NCBI GenBank assembly: GCA_012184525.1
Contig: WOFQ01000018.1
Span: 62,001-126,000, forward strand
Source: Xenoacremonium recifei
Taxonomy: Eukaryota > Ascomycota > Sordariomycetes > Hypocreales > Nectriaceae
Length of the DNA: 64,000 nt
Direction of reading: 5' to 3'
The notes beneath the pieces are model-generated. The model worked only from the letters and a program-made list of their open reading frames with translations, had not been told where the DNA came from and ran no database searches. Made by a program: the position numbers and the translations under genes. How positions within the stretch are numbered: position 1 is the first letter of the stretch; each line of letters begins with the position of its first letter. This document shows positions 53,496 to 63,408 of the stretch, in pieces.

Positions 53496-54866
53496 CTAGA
53501 ACCGAGCCTCGACCTTCTTCAACGTGTCCTGCAGCGCCCAGTCGTTCCTCTGCTTACTCCGCACCCGATCAGCCTGCTCCAGAGTGAAGCCCTTCGCCTC
53601 AACCGCCGGGTTGTATCCCAGCCCTGTCTTCTTCGCAACCTCCGCCGATTCAACCTTGGGCGCGACCTTGCCGTCGGCTCGCTGATAGACGGTCACGACC
53701 ACGGCACCGCCCAGGCCTAGGTTCTGCTGCAGGCAGTTCTTGGTGTTGGGCACGGTGCGGTTGTTCGCCCAGCCGCGGAGGTGCCAGACCAGCTCGGCGC
53801 ACTGCGCGATGCCTGTGGCGCCCAGCGGATGGCCCTTGGAGATGAGCCCGCCGGAGGGGTTGATCACGTATTTGCCGCCGTAGGTAATGTCGCCGTTGCG
53901 CACCAGCTCGTGGGCCTTGCCCTTCTCACACAAGCCCAGGGCGTCGATGACGATCATCTCATTAGCACTGAAGCAGTCGTGCAGCTCGACGACCTGAACA
54001 TCGTTGGTCGTGATGCCGGCTTGGCCCATCGCCTGCTTGACGGCGTACTTGGTCATGTCGTAGCCCATCAGGTCGATGGCGCTGCGTGAGAACAGCGAGG
54101 GCGCGTCTGTGGCGAGGCACTGGCCGGCGATGCGCACAGCCTGCTCCTTGAGATGCGGGCGGGCATCCAGGAAAGCCTGCGAGACGAGGATGGCCGCTGC
54201 ACCGCCGTCGGATGTCGGGCAGCACTGCAGCTTGGTCAGGGGCGCGTGAATCTCCGGCGCGGCCTGGATCTGCTCGCGCGTGTACACCTGCTGGAACTGC
54301 GAATAGGGGTTCTTGGGCGAGTGAGCGTGGTTGATGCGCGCAATCTCCGCAAAGTCCTCTGGCTTCGCACCGTACTTCTCCATGTACTCGCGGCCCGCGT
54401 TGCCAAACATCTGCGCCGCACCAGGAGCGTTGGTGATGCCCCGCGTCTCGGCCATCATCTTGGTGGTCGTGCCTGTCGGGTTCTCGCGGTCGTTGAAGAA
54501 GCTCTGCAGACTGCCGGGCATCATCTTCTCGAAGCCGACGACCATGACGCAGTCGGCACCGCCGTTCTCGATGAAGGTGCGGCCCATGAACAGCCCGGTG
54601 CTGCCGGTGCTGCAGTTGTTGTTGACGTTGTAGATGGGGATCTGGGTCATGCCGAACTGGTAGAAGACGCGCTGGCCACATGTGCTGTCGCCGTAGCAGT
54701 AGCAGGCCACGCCCTGGTCGACGTCGTCGTAGGTGATGTGCGCGTCCAGCAGCGCCTTGATGCCGGCCTCGAAGCCCAGCTCCGTGTAGTCGACCTTGCC
54801 GCGGGGCTTGATGAACTTGGTCATGCCCACGCCGAGCACGTAGACAGGGGACTTTTCTCGCGCCAT
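53496..54866 (-). CDS. SCPx-type thiolase / acetyl-CoA acyltransferase
   Basis: A 456-residue single-exon protein. The start MAREKSPVYVLGVGMTKF is the family N-terminus, and the in-frame codons upstream are leader. The thiolase fold shows the active Cys in YNVNNNCSTGSTGLFMG, HSPKNPYSQF, CCPTSDGGAAAILVS, VVELHDCFSANEMI with the His, and the C-terminal NPSGGLISKGHPLGATG. This arrangement matches the sterol carrier protein X thiolase class, which cleaves 3-ketoacyl-CoA (branched or sterol side chains) in peroxisomes. No SCP2 lipid-transfer domain is fused. The last residues EARF are not a canonical peroxisomal signal. Wobble bases are strongly C/G, suggesting high expression. Confidence 0.88.
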   Translation of the reverse strand: MAREKSPVYVLGVGMTKFIKPRGKVDYTELGFEAGIKALLDAHITYDDVDQGVACYCYGDSTCGQRVFYQFGMTQIPIYNVNNNCSTGSTGLFMGRTFIENGGADCVMVVGFEKMMPGSLQSFFNDRENPTGTTTKMMAETRGITNAPGAAQMFGNAGREYMEKYGAKPEDFAEIARINHAHSPKNPYSQFQQVYTREQIQAAPEIHAPLTKLQCCPTSDGGAAAILVSQAFLDARPHLKEQAVRIAGQCLATDAPSLFSRSAIDLMGYDMTKYAVKQAMGQAGITTNDVQVVELHDCFSANEMIVIDALGLCEKGKAHELVRNGDITYGGKYVINPSGGLISKGHPLGATGIAQCAELVWHLRGWANNRTVPNTKNCLQQNLGLGGAVVVTVYQRADGKVAPKVESAEVAKKTGLGYNPAVEAKGFTLEQADRVRSKQRNDWALQDTLKKVEARF

Positions 54867-56555
54867 GTTGAGGGTCTGGGTGATGAGGTTGGTGATGGGA
54901 GGTGAGAGTGTTTCGTTCTGGCAGAGCGAGCCCGGGTATAAGCACAGGATGAGAGGGTCAGATATAGGATCACAGTCCTTGTCAAAACCCCCCCGGCCGA
55001 ACCGCCACCAGCCCCGGGCAGACACGAACGCCCAGTACTTCTTCCTTCAATGCCTCACCACACAGTGTCAAAGTACCTCGGGATGATCTTCTCCATGCCA
55101 CTCCAGCCGTGGGCTGCCGGTTAGTTCTTTTAGTGTCGCTACCCCAGATTTTAGGCGGGGATAAACCCGAGGTTTGGCGGGGGTGCGATTTTGCCGAGGC
55201 AGTTGCCGCTTTGGGAAGTATGATGGTGAGGGTTGATTATGAATGCATTCGGAGGATTTATATAAATGACATTCATGAATTAGTTGTGTGAGTGGGACAT
55301 GCTGGAGATTATTGTGATGGGGTTCAGAAATAGCTGTATCTCGTGGATGCGGAGGTTGTGAGGCGGGCCCAGATGGGATGCATGAGAGGATCCAACTCTT
55401 CACGTTTCAAAGCGATAAGGTCTACGATAGAATATACATTTTGACATAATGAACGATTACCCATGTAATCAAATCATCAGATTTACTCCTCTCACACAAT
55501 TCCCGCTCTAAGCGTAGTTGGCTGGCTAAAGGCATCCTGGCGCTAATAATCTACCTTGAGTCTCTACTTCGGGCAGGGCCTGACGTGTGAGTTTAGCTGG
55601 TCATGTCAACTCTCTAATCTATCATATTCTACATCATACTTCAGAAGTATGAAAGTTGGGCCTATAATAGTCATCAGAGTCTTGCTCTCAGAATGTCTTG
55701 TTTGGAGGGAAACCGTCTCATTGTGGGATGGCTGAATCCACCAATGAGCACTCCAACCCCCGCTTCAACTACATCGATATCTTCATAAATGTGTTCTCTA
55801 CGTATCAGAATATAGTATACGCAAGTAGTCATGTGGCAAGTGAAAAATGTTTGCTATCTACATAAAAGTTGGCTTGATTTTGGGTTTACTTCATTTGTTG
55901 TTGTTAGTCAAAGCAGTACAGTGCGGCAAGCACATATATTTATATGAGAGCATCATTTAGTGTGCTCGCCAAGGGACTCTGGTAATGCTACTGTTTTGCT
56001 AGCTATACAACCAATAGAGGTGGTTGTGTCCCGGAGTGTTAGAGGTTTGGTCTACCACCTGAGGGCATGTGAGTTTATGTCTCCTCAATGCATCTGTCGC
56101 AAAGAGCAAAAACGTACCAAGTTTGAGAGTCACGGACTAGCACAAGCAGTCGCGTTGTTTAGACTAAGAGGTGTCTCCATGCGGTGTGCAGAGGATCGAA
56201 CACCGTTTGCACCGTCTTTGCTTCTTTGTGCAGTCCAACTTTGTTCCTGTTAGTCCCCATCACTAGTTTATATACCCTTTCTAAACATTTGCATGCTATA
56301 TCTATAAAACTGTCCAATATTATCATGAACACAAACAAAAATCATTATCACAAGACACAAACTCTTCTGCTAGGGGCAACATCCCTTAGTAAAGGCTCAC
56401 ACAACGCATCACCTTCTAGGAGTATAAAATCTCCCTGTTCTCCCCGCTGTTCCCGCCTTTCTTCTTCCCTCCTTACCCTCACTCACAACTCAGAGCTCGA
56501 CCAGAACCCACAGCTTCACCTTACAACTCACAACCTCATCTCATAACCACTCACA
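54867..56555. other. 1.7-kb divergent interval thiolase / SMP-like gene
   Basis: AT-rich, particularly 55.4-56.5 kb. No gene supported: frames at 55960-56253 and nearby lack domains. It includes the SMP-like gene TATA box and one AGGGG stress-element-like site at 56372-56376. Confidence 0.5.
56423..56429 (+). promoter_or_regulatory. TATA box of SMP-like gene
   Basis: TATAAAA lies 127-133 bp upstream of the ATG, after AT-rich DNA and before a pyrimidine-rich leader. This is the normal layout for an inducible fungal gene. Confidence 0.6.
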
Positions 56556-56796
56556 ATGTCAAGCACCAAGACTCCAACCCCCATGGACAAGGAGGCTGCG
56601 GCCCGTATTCAGTCCAACGCGGTATGCTGATCCCACACTTACCCTTCTGCTTTCCACACTGATGACTGACGCTTCCCGATAGGACAAGAATAATCCTGAC
56701 AACAAGGAGTTCGCTCAGCGCGCCCAGTCGGCCGCTGATAAGAACGCTGCTGCGAATGCCGTGGCCGGAAAGGCTCAGGGTGGTGAGAAGAAGTAA
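56556..56796 (+). CDS. Small SMP-like (seed maturation protein domain) protein
   Basis: Two exons (56556-56621 and 56683-56796) give only 59 residues, MSSTKTPTPMDKEAAARIQS then DKNNPDNKEFAQRAQSAADK and an Ala/Gly/Lys tail. The pair A-x-RIQSxA and FAxRAQSAADKN is the repeated core of the SMP domain seen in plant seed-maturation (LEA-type) proteins and in many short fungal proteins. It is hydrophilic and lacks cysteine, as expected of a disordered stress or desiccation protein. A TATA box and one AGGGG site upstream would fit stress induction. The function in fungi is not established. Confidence 0.8.
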
Positions 56797-57444
56797 TTGA
56801 TGGAAAGAGAATGTGTCGAAGCCCCCAGCCGCCCAACATTTAGAGTGTTGAGCTGGCGGTGAGCCTCGACACCGGAGAGGGATCTTCATTGACGGACAGG
56901 ATATGGCATTCAGAGTGTTATGACGGGATGCAGCCGGGATTCCTAATGAGGGCGAATGGTCAGATGTGAAAATTTGTGTTGGCTAGCTATTTTTCAAATG
57001 CAACGGATCCTTGCAACATATCAAGACCCTTCAGCATTGCTTTGTAGTGATCGACCAGTATTGGTATTTGTATCATATTGGCTATTAATCGCCTTAATAA
57101 TTCGACAAGGACTCCACAGTCTTCCCATCTCTCTGTCAGTGTCTCAGTCCCTGTCAATCTGCTCTTGTTACTCTCCCGTGATATCATCAATGATAATCTC
57201 TTCCCCTTCTCCGAGGTATCCTCGTGTCAGCCACCAACGAATGACGAGCCCAAAATACAGACATATGCTTTGAACAGAAAACCCACCAAAACGCCCACTC
57301 ATAATGCATACATTTCCTTGTTGTTTTCCCATCGTTCTTATTGTCACCGCCGGCCCCTTTAACCTGACCTTAGTCCGAGACCTGAGTAGTTCTCCCATAA
57401 ACCCGGTGAACTATCGAAAAGAGCTAGATGTGGATTTGTTGTCG
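56797..57444. other. Convergent 3' flanks SMP-like / carrier
   Basis: 648 bp between stop codons. No gene supported. Confidence 0.5.
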
Positions 57445-58717
57445 TCATACAGGATTCTCGTCGTCCATTGTCTTGATGTGCTTCTTGATAAACTCAAACG
57501 ACGAGAAGAAGATGGCGTTGACGACGCATGACCGGCTCATGGACACGCCCAGACCTCGATACATGTGTCGTTTGAAGAACTCGATCTTGGGCGCGGGCTC
57601 GACTGTCTGACCCTTAGAGTAGAGGAGGGAGTTGCGCTGGTAGATGCTCTTGGCAGAGTCGATGGGGTCTATATACTGATTAGTGAAGAGGTCATGACAG
57701 AAGAAATGAGGCAGGTTTACAGATCATGGCCCATGATACGAGGCCGCACATTCCTCCTGCGGCAACGACGGCGAACTTGTTACTATTCGGATGGTCACCG
57801 GTCAGGGTGTTGCCCAATTGCTTCCCACTCTCGTATACCATGAAGTAGATGGCCGTGCCAAGGGTATCGCGAACTATAACCGATTAGCGAGGCCAGATCA
57901 TCAATAGAATGAGAGTCATACGTAGATGGAGATTGAATCCCGTATACAGCCCCAAAATACCCCGATGCTTGATTATGTTGGCCATGGTCCTCAGCGTGCC
58001 CTTGTTCTGATAGCTGGCGGCCACAGCATGGCTCCCCTTGCCGGCTCCGCGTTCTGCCAGCAGCACCGATACCTGGGCACTGAGCTTGGTGAGCTCAAAG
58101 GGACAGGCCAGGAATGTGATGACAGAGCCTGCTGTGGCACCAGCAGCGCCAAAACAGCCCACGGAGTAGAGGTTCGGGTATGTGCCGGCGCGGTTGACGT
58201 GGCCGATGATGTCGAAGCCGACGTTGCGTTTGACCCAGCCGGCATAGGCGTACTTGGCTCGCTGGTAGATGGAGAAGGAGACGGTGCGGACGAGGGTGAT
58301 GCTAGCCATAGGTGCCATGACACCGCGGAAAAAGCCGCCTAGTTTCTCGGTGCGGTAGGTGTGGCGGACGCAGTCGAGGAAGCCCTTGTATTGGTACGTC
58401 TGCATTCGGGTCTTGACGCTGTCGAGAGGGAAAGCGGCGAGCGTAGAGAAGACGGAGGATGACGAAGCAGCTATCTCGGTGCGGTATCGTTTGATGAATC
58501 GGTTGGGGGCGTTGTTAGAGGCGATCAGGGCATGGTGGTGATGTTTCTTCGGTTGCCGCGCCGCGGCATTGTCGTCGTCCTTGCCATCGCGTTGTCCGCC
58601 TGCCGAGTGAGGCGGCATGATGATGATGGCTGGGGATGGGGGTTGCTGGCGTGCTGGCACATGGACATGTTGTTGGAGTTGCTGCTGCTGCGAGTCCAGG
58701 GGAGCCTCCGCGGTCAT
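57445..58717 (-). CDS. Mitochondrial carrier family protein, substrate unknown
   Basis: Three exons (58717-57922, 57873-57721, 57668-57445) give 390 residues with consistent phases. Three carrier signatures are seen: FPLDSVKTRMQ in the first repeat, CPFELTK in the second and YPIDSAKS in the third, the last created by an exon junction. Each is followed by membrane-helix stretches (for example GGFFRGVMAPMASITLVRTV, FGAAGATAGSVITFLA, VVAAGGMCGLVSWAM). The first about 65 residues are an unusual extension, rich in Gln, His and Pro (QQQQLQQHVHV, PKKHHHHALIA), beyond the usual 300-residue core. The inner-membrane location is family knowledge; the transported solute cannot be told. Carnitine/amino-acid type carriers are the closest-looking class. 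Confidence 0.87.
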
Positions 58718-60411
58718 GGCCCCCGGGCAAGGCAAGGCAAGGCAATTGGCACTCGTGAGGGCGTCCTAGACCGAGGCCTCGATGGGCGAGACCAGAGTCG
58801 AGGGCGCGGTCGCGATAGCTGCTGGGGCCGGGCGCCGGGAGGCCATTCGCGTTGGAGGCAAGCTGGAGCGGAGGGCCTGGGAGGGCTGCGATGCCCTGCG
58901 AGGCGAGGCGGGTGATTGGGCGGCTCCTGTCGATGCTGGATGTTGTGGTGTGTTGCAAAGTGGTGGTGGAGGTGCAAGAGAGGAGTTGGGATAAGATAGA
59001 AGGGCAGACAGAGCGTGGAGCGGAGCTACCTGGGATCAAGGAGGGGTCCTTCCTGGCTTGTCTGGGGAGCTTTCCCTCTCCTTCAACACCACGGAATGAC
59101 GCCAGGCCGAGCTTGTCAACTGCAATGAACCAGTCCAGTCCAGTCCTCCGCCCACGGCACGCAGGAATTGAGCAATCTAGGCCCTCTGTGTCTGTTGAAG
59201 TCGTGGTGGTCACTCTCCCCGTTCATTCGCCTTCTATAATTGCGGGGTCTCACTGGCTGGAGATCGAATGCCGGTCCCGTCGGGTCTGCCGTCTGGGCCT
59301 TCTGCTCAGCAGCTGGAGATCTTAGAGGTCTAACCTTACCTCGAACCGGTACCTCTGCTCCCAGCTTCGCCGGCCCGGTACGCGACTTCTACTAAAAGGT
59401 GTCACATGCCAGCAACGTCACTCAAGCTTCAATGTCAGATCAGCTGCCCATGCTGGCCCTGGGCTCTCCCCGCTGTCAACCCCCTCTTGCTGGACACCAT
59501 CCCATCCCGGACTTGAATCTGCCAGGCTCGTCAAGGCCAAGACGGCAGCACTGCTAGGTGGCCGTGTCGATCCCGAAGCAGCCAATCATCCGCGCCGCAA
59601 TCCTCATCCAGCTCCCGGTCTCTCCCATCCCGCTCGCGCCATGTGCCGAACTGCGACACAACACGTCGCCGACTATGAGATATGGCCTTATGCTGGGTCC
59701 TCTGCCTCAAACTCTTTCCCCGACGCAATGAGTCAGAAATCGCTTCAAGGGAATCTCAACAAATTGCCACATATCCTCGGATGTTCTCTTGCTCTTCCCC
59801 CGGACTCTCCACACCATCCCTTCTCCGCAGCTTCACCAACCACTAACATCTCCCCATTCTCCTTGACGAGAGCTCGCCGGCTCCACGCCCACGTCGTAAG
59901 ATGAGGAATTGATCTGCTCATCGCCGACGCCTCGTTGCTGCTGTGCCCCGCGACCATCTGCACGAAACAAAAGAAAATCTGGTTGCATGGGGCCAGCACC
60001 CATGCATCTGTCCGTATCAAGCGACACTCGAATAAGTTCTGCTGTACCTTTTTATTGTCTCCCAAGCCAGAGAGCTTCCAAACCCGCCGTTGCCAGCCCC
60101 GTCGAGTGTGTCAAGACTGAGAGCGTTCTATATACTCTACTCTACTACGGGGCAAAAGACGTCGTTACCTCGTTGACCCTTGACCCCTGGCCTGGAACTA
60201 CTTTGTACAGCATGTGTTGAGACCCCAACTCCGCTACATAACACCTACATGAGCCTGACAGATTCTGTGTCATTCTGCTGCTGTAGGGCCCCGCAGGGCT
60301 CGGTTGTGCCTCTGAGAGGCGGCCTGCCCCAAGTGAGAGCCGGAAGTGCTAAGATCGATCTTCCCAAGACTCTAGATGCTAGAGCCTTGGGAAAATCACC
60401 TAGAATCTTCT
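58718..60411. other. Intergenic upstream of carrier, downstream of TMA46
   Basis: 1.7 kb with promoter of the carrier and 3' flank of the minus-strand TMA46 gene. A short GGCAA triple repeat lies near 58728-58742. No gene supported. Confidence 0.5.
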
Positions 60412-61538
60412 TCAAGCCCCAGCCGGAGCTGCAGCTTCTCCCACCACTGGCGTTGAGGTTCCAGTGTCTGCCACGCCGTGCATCGCTACCAGCCGCTCCT
60501 CCTCCTTCTGGTCTCGTAGTGCTTGGGTTTCTTGTCGGAGCTTCACCAGGTTCCATACATCATCGTCCTCGTCGTCCGTAGCCTCAGAGTCATCATCATC
60601 TCTCCACTTGCCACTCTCGAATAGGGCACGACCAGTGTTCTCCTTGGCCTTCATAGCTTGCTGCTCAGCCGCCTTCTTATCCAAGCGTTCCTTCTTCCAC
60701 TTGGCAAACGTCTCAGGCGTCACGGGAGTCAAAGTGCCCGTCAACTTATGTCGCTCCGACTCCAAGAAATCCTCGAGGGTCAGAGTCTTGAGGGGCGACT
60801 TGTCCAGCAGAGCCTTCTCGGCGGCCCTTTGCTCCTTAGTCTTAAGTACGAATCTGTCGTCCCTAGTTAGTTGGCCTGGTCGGTATATCAGATGTCGACA
60901 ATTTCAACGTACCCTGGTGGTAGAGCATGCTTATACATGCACTTATCTCCGCCATTGGGGCAGATCCAGAACCATCCGTATTTCCCGTCCTCGATAGCCT
61001 CAATGAAGTATTTGCAGACCTTCTCCGTAGTTGTCCGTTGGTTGCCCTTCTTGGACAAAACGACCTTTCGAAGTTGCTCCTCGTCCCAATCTGCCGAGGT
61101 CTCGGCCTTCTTCTTCTCTTCGTCTGCTTCTCGGGTGTCGGTGTACAAGTTCTTCTTCTCTGCTTTTCGTTCGACTGCCAGGTCATGAGCGAACTTGCAC
61201 TTTCGGCCCTTCTCACAGTTGCCCTTCTTGTAGAAGATACAGACGACCGTCTTCGGGTCGACTCCAAAAGGCACCTTCTGGATCTGTGCGGGCTTGTTGA
61301 GGAGAGCCTCAGTCTCCCTCTTGGCGTCCTCAGCCGCCTTCTTCTCGCGCTCTCGGGCAGCCTTTTCAGCAGCCTTACGCTTCTCGTCAGCACTGCCGCT
61401 GTTCCTGAGGTTGGCCGACATGCGGGCAATCTCCTTTTGGGCAGCCGCTCCCTTCTTATTCTTCATACCAAAGGTACGATCCTCGACCGACTTGGTCGAC
61501 TTCTTGGGGACATCACCGCCCTTCTTCTTGGGAGGCAT
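60412..61538 (-). CDS. TMA46: TMA46/ZC3H15-like CCCH zinc-finger, translation-associated (DRG partner)
   Basis: Two exons (61538-60913 and 60862-60412) give 358 residues. The start MPPKKKGG is chosen because the family begins MPPKK and the frame upstream is leader. SVEDRTFGMKNKKGA is the conserved N-terminal block of ZC3H15/DFRP1. Two CCCH fingers follow: CIFYKKGNCEKGRKCKFAH and CKYFIEAIEDGKYGWFWIC, continuing to CMYKH. The DFRP region after the junction (RFVLKTKEQRAAE, LTLEDFLESERHKL, TPETFAKWKKERLDKK) binds the DRG/Rbg1 GTPase on ribosomes. An acidic stretch (DDDDSEATDDEDDD) and an Ala-rich tail end the protein. It supports translation, probably easing stalled ribosomes. Confidence 0.94.
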
Positions 61539-62145
61539 GATGGGCGGCTGCTCGTGGCGGGGTAATCGAGGGACTAAACCGAGGTTGAGGGATGACCGGG
61601 ATTCGAGTCGTCGATTTTCGACGTCGAGTATGTCGAATAAGTTGAATGTTCGCAACTAAGGCCAAGCCTAGCGCCTCTCGATGGTAGAATCTTCAAACCC
61701 GAGATGGTGGTGGTGGGCTGCCTGAGTTTGGTGGATGAAGTCACCGTGCGTCACGTGAAAAGCGCTGAGACCCAAATTTTTCCTTGGGCGAGGATGAGGG
61801 AGAAAGTGGGTCATGGTGGGTGTCAGTGCGCTTTCCGCGACAGGGAGGTACGTACCTAGGTGCCTTTGTGATTTCGACGCCTCAGCGCTGGCCAAAGCTC
61901 CAACTGGCCAGTTCAACCGCCAGCACCGCATTGCGCCTCGACCTCGCCTCAACCTGTACACTTCGGACTTGATCTCAGCTTTGCAAAGGGGGCTGTAGCG
62001 TCGATTTGCGAATACTGCAGTAAGTCATGAGCAGCATTATCACTTTCCTGATGCTTTGTCATGGCGACTAAGCCTTGTTTCTAGGAATTCTGTCCTCACT
62101 CCTCTACGACCACACAATCGCATCCGAAACCCCTCCGCAATCAAG
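61539..62145. promoter_or_regulatory. Divergent promoter TMA46 / OST4, with OST4 leader intron
   Basis: 607 bp between starts. A canonical intron sits in the OST4 5' leader at 62020-62084 (GTAAGT donor, CTAA branch-like at about 62068, TTTCTAG acceptor). It contains an ATG, so splicing would remove an upstream start. Confidence 0.55.
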
Positions 62146-62313
62146 ATGATTTCCGACGGCGACCTGTACCGACTGGCCATCTTCCTGGGCTCGGCTGCCA
62201 TGGTTCTGATTGTTGTGTACCACTTCCTCGAAGTCAACAAAGTGGAAGAGGATTCGACTCCTGCACAAAGCGAAAAGGGGACATCCAAGAAGCAACTGGT
62301 CGGTGCGAAATAG
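62146..62313 (+). CDS. OST4: OST4, oligosaccharyltransferase mini-subunit
   Basis: A 55-residue protein: MISDGDLYRLAIFLGSAAM, then VLIVVYHFLEVNKVEE and a hydrophilic tail ending QLVGAK. MISD followed by one membrane helix (about residues 9-27) is the hallmark of Ost4, the yeast 36-residue subunit that holds Stt3 and Ost3/Ost6 together in the ER oligosaccharyltransferase. This copy has a tail about 20 residues longer, charged and Ser/Thr-rich. An intron in the leader lies just upstream. ALG11, the same N-glycosylation pathway, is in this window but far away. Confidence 0.88.
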   Translation: MISDGDLYRLAIFLGSAAMVLIVVYHFLEVNKVEEDSTPAQSEKGTSKKQLVGAK

Positions 62314-63408
62314 ATCCTCGCGGGACTTCTTTTCTACCTTATCTTGTCTTTGATTTCGGGAGTTTGGAATCTCCAGCGATACCTAGCCGCAAAAGCTGTA
62401 CAATAGGCACTAGGGTTTGGTTTGCAACAGGAACATTCGAGCGATGGAATGCTTGTGCAGGCGGTGAAGGAAGCGGACGGTTGCAGAATTGGGTGCGAGC
62501 GGGTGAACTGGACCACAGGCGATGGACACGAGTCTATTGCTTCGGCCATGATAAGTGCCAAGTCGAACTACCACCTTGAAAAGATGCGGCCAGCTGGATG
62601 ATAATTGAGGTGGACATTTCGAGAACATCAGCAACGAGCTATGCCCAGATAGAACTCTTCCCAGAGAAAGACAAAATTACCACACGGTCATGACCAACCC
62701 AAATTACTTTATGCCTTGTGCTACTCAAAAACCTGTAAACTCAAAGGCCTCCGTCTCTTTGATGCGAGGATGCCATGCGCTGAAGCAGAGCCACGACAGC
62801 TAGCTGGAGGAGCGACGGCCAGTGTGGCGACGCGTGGCTGAGCTCCGACCAAAACAAGACTAGCGCGTCGGCATCTCCTCCCTCCATGGCGCTGATTGGA
62901 CACTCCCAGATGCCAGCAGGTCCGACGGGTCAGGCAGGAGCGCCCACCCGTGTTTTCCCCCTGTGAAATGATGCGCGCCTCCTCCCTCTTCCTTTCTTCT
63001 CTTCATTCTTCAACCTTCAGCCTTGGAGTTTCGCCCAACCCACAAAGAACGCCCACGTCGCCAACCGCAGTTTCTTCTTTCATCGGCGCGCGCACGAATA
63101 TACTTCCTGCGCCCCCGAATTTACTTTGTTTACTTGCTCGCTGTCTGTCCCAGCCAGCATAATAGGAGCACTCGCCTTGCCGCGACTGCCCTGAATTCTC
63201 TTCGACCTCTTCCTTTCGCGACCATCTCTTACCAGCAACTCGAAGCTTGCAAGCCATCTCGACACTTGTCGTGCATCTTCAAGACCTCGACAAACGATCT
63301 CGATCATATTGATACCCCCCAGCTGATCTGACATCTTCAAGTCAGACTAGCCCCTCTCTTCGACTCACCACCACAACTACCAAGTTTATCACTCTTCAAA
63401 CCGACAAG
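62314..63408. other. Intergenic OST4 / YRA1, long pyrimidine-rich leader
   Basis: 1.1 kb. The last about 400 bp before the YRA1 ATG are C/T-rich with few purine runs, as in strongly transcribed fungal 5' leaders. No other gene recognised. Confidence 0.5.

Noticed and set aside
53781..54905. Long plus-strand frames antisense to the thiolase
   Set aside because: Shadow of third-position C/G bias in the thiolase gene; composition is repetitive and no family motif appears.
55960..56253. 97-codon frame as a transposon remnant
   Set aside because: No terminal repeats, no transposase or reverse-transcriptase motif and no second copy in the window.
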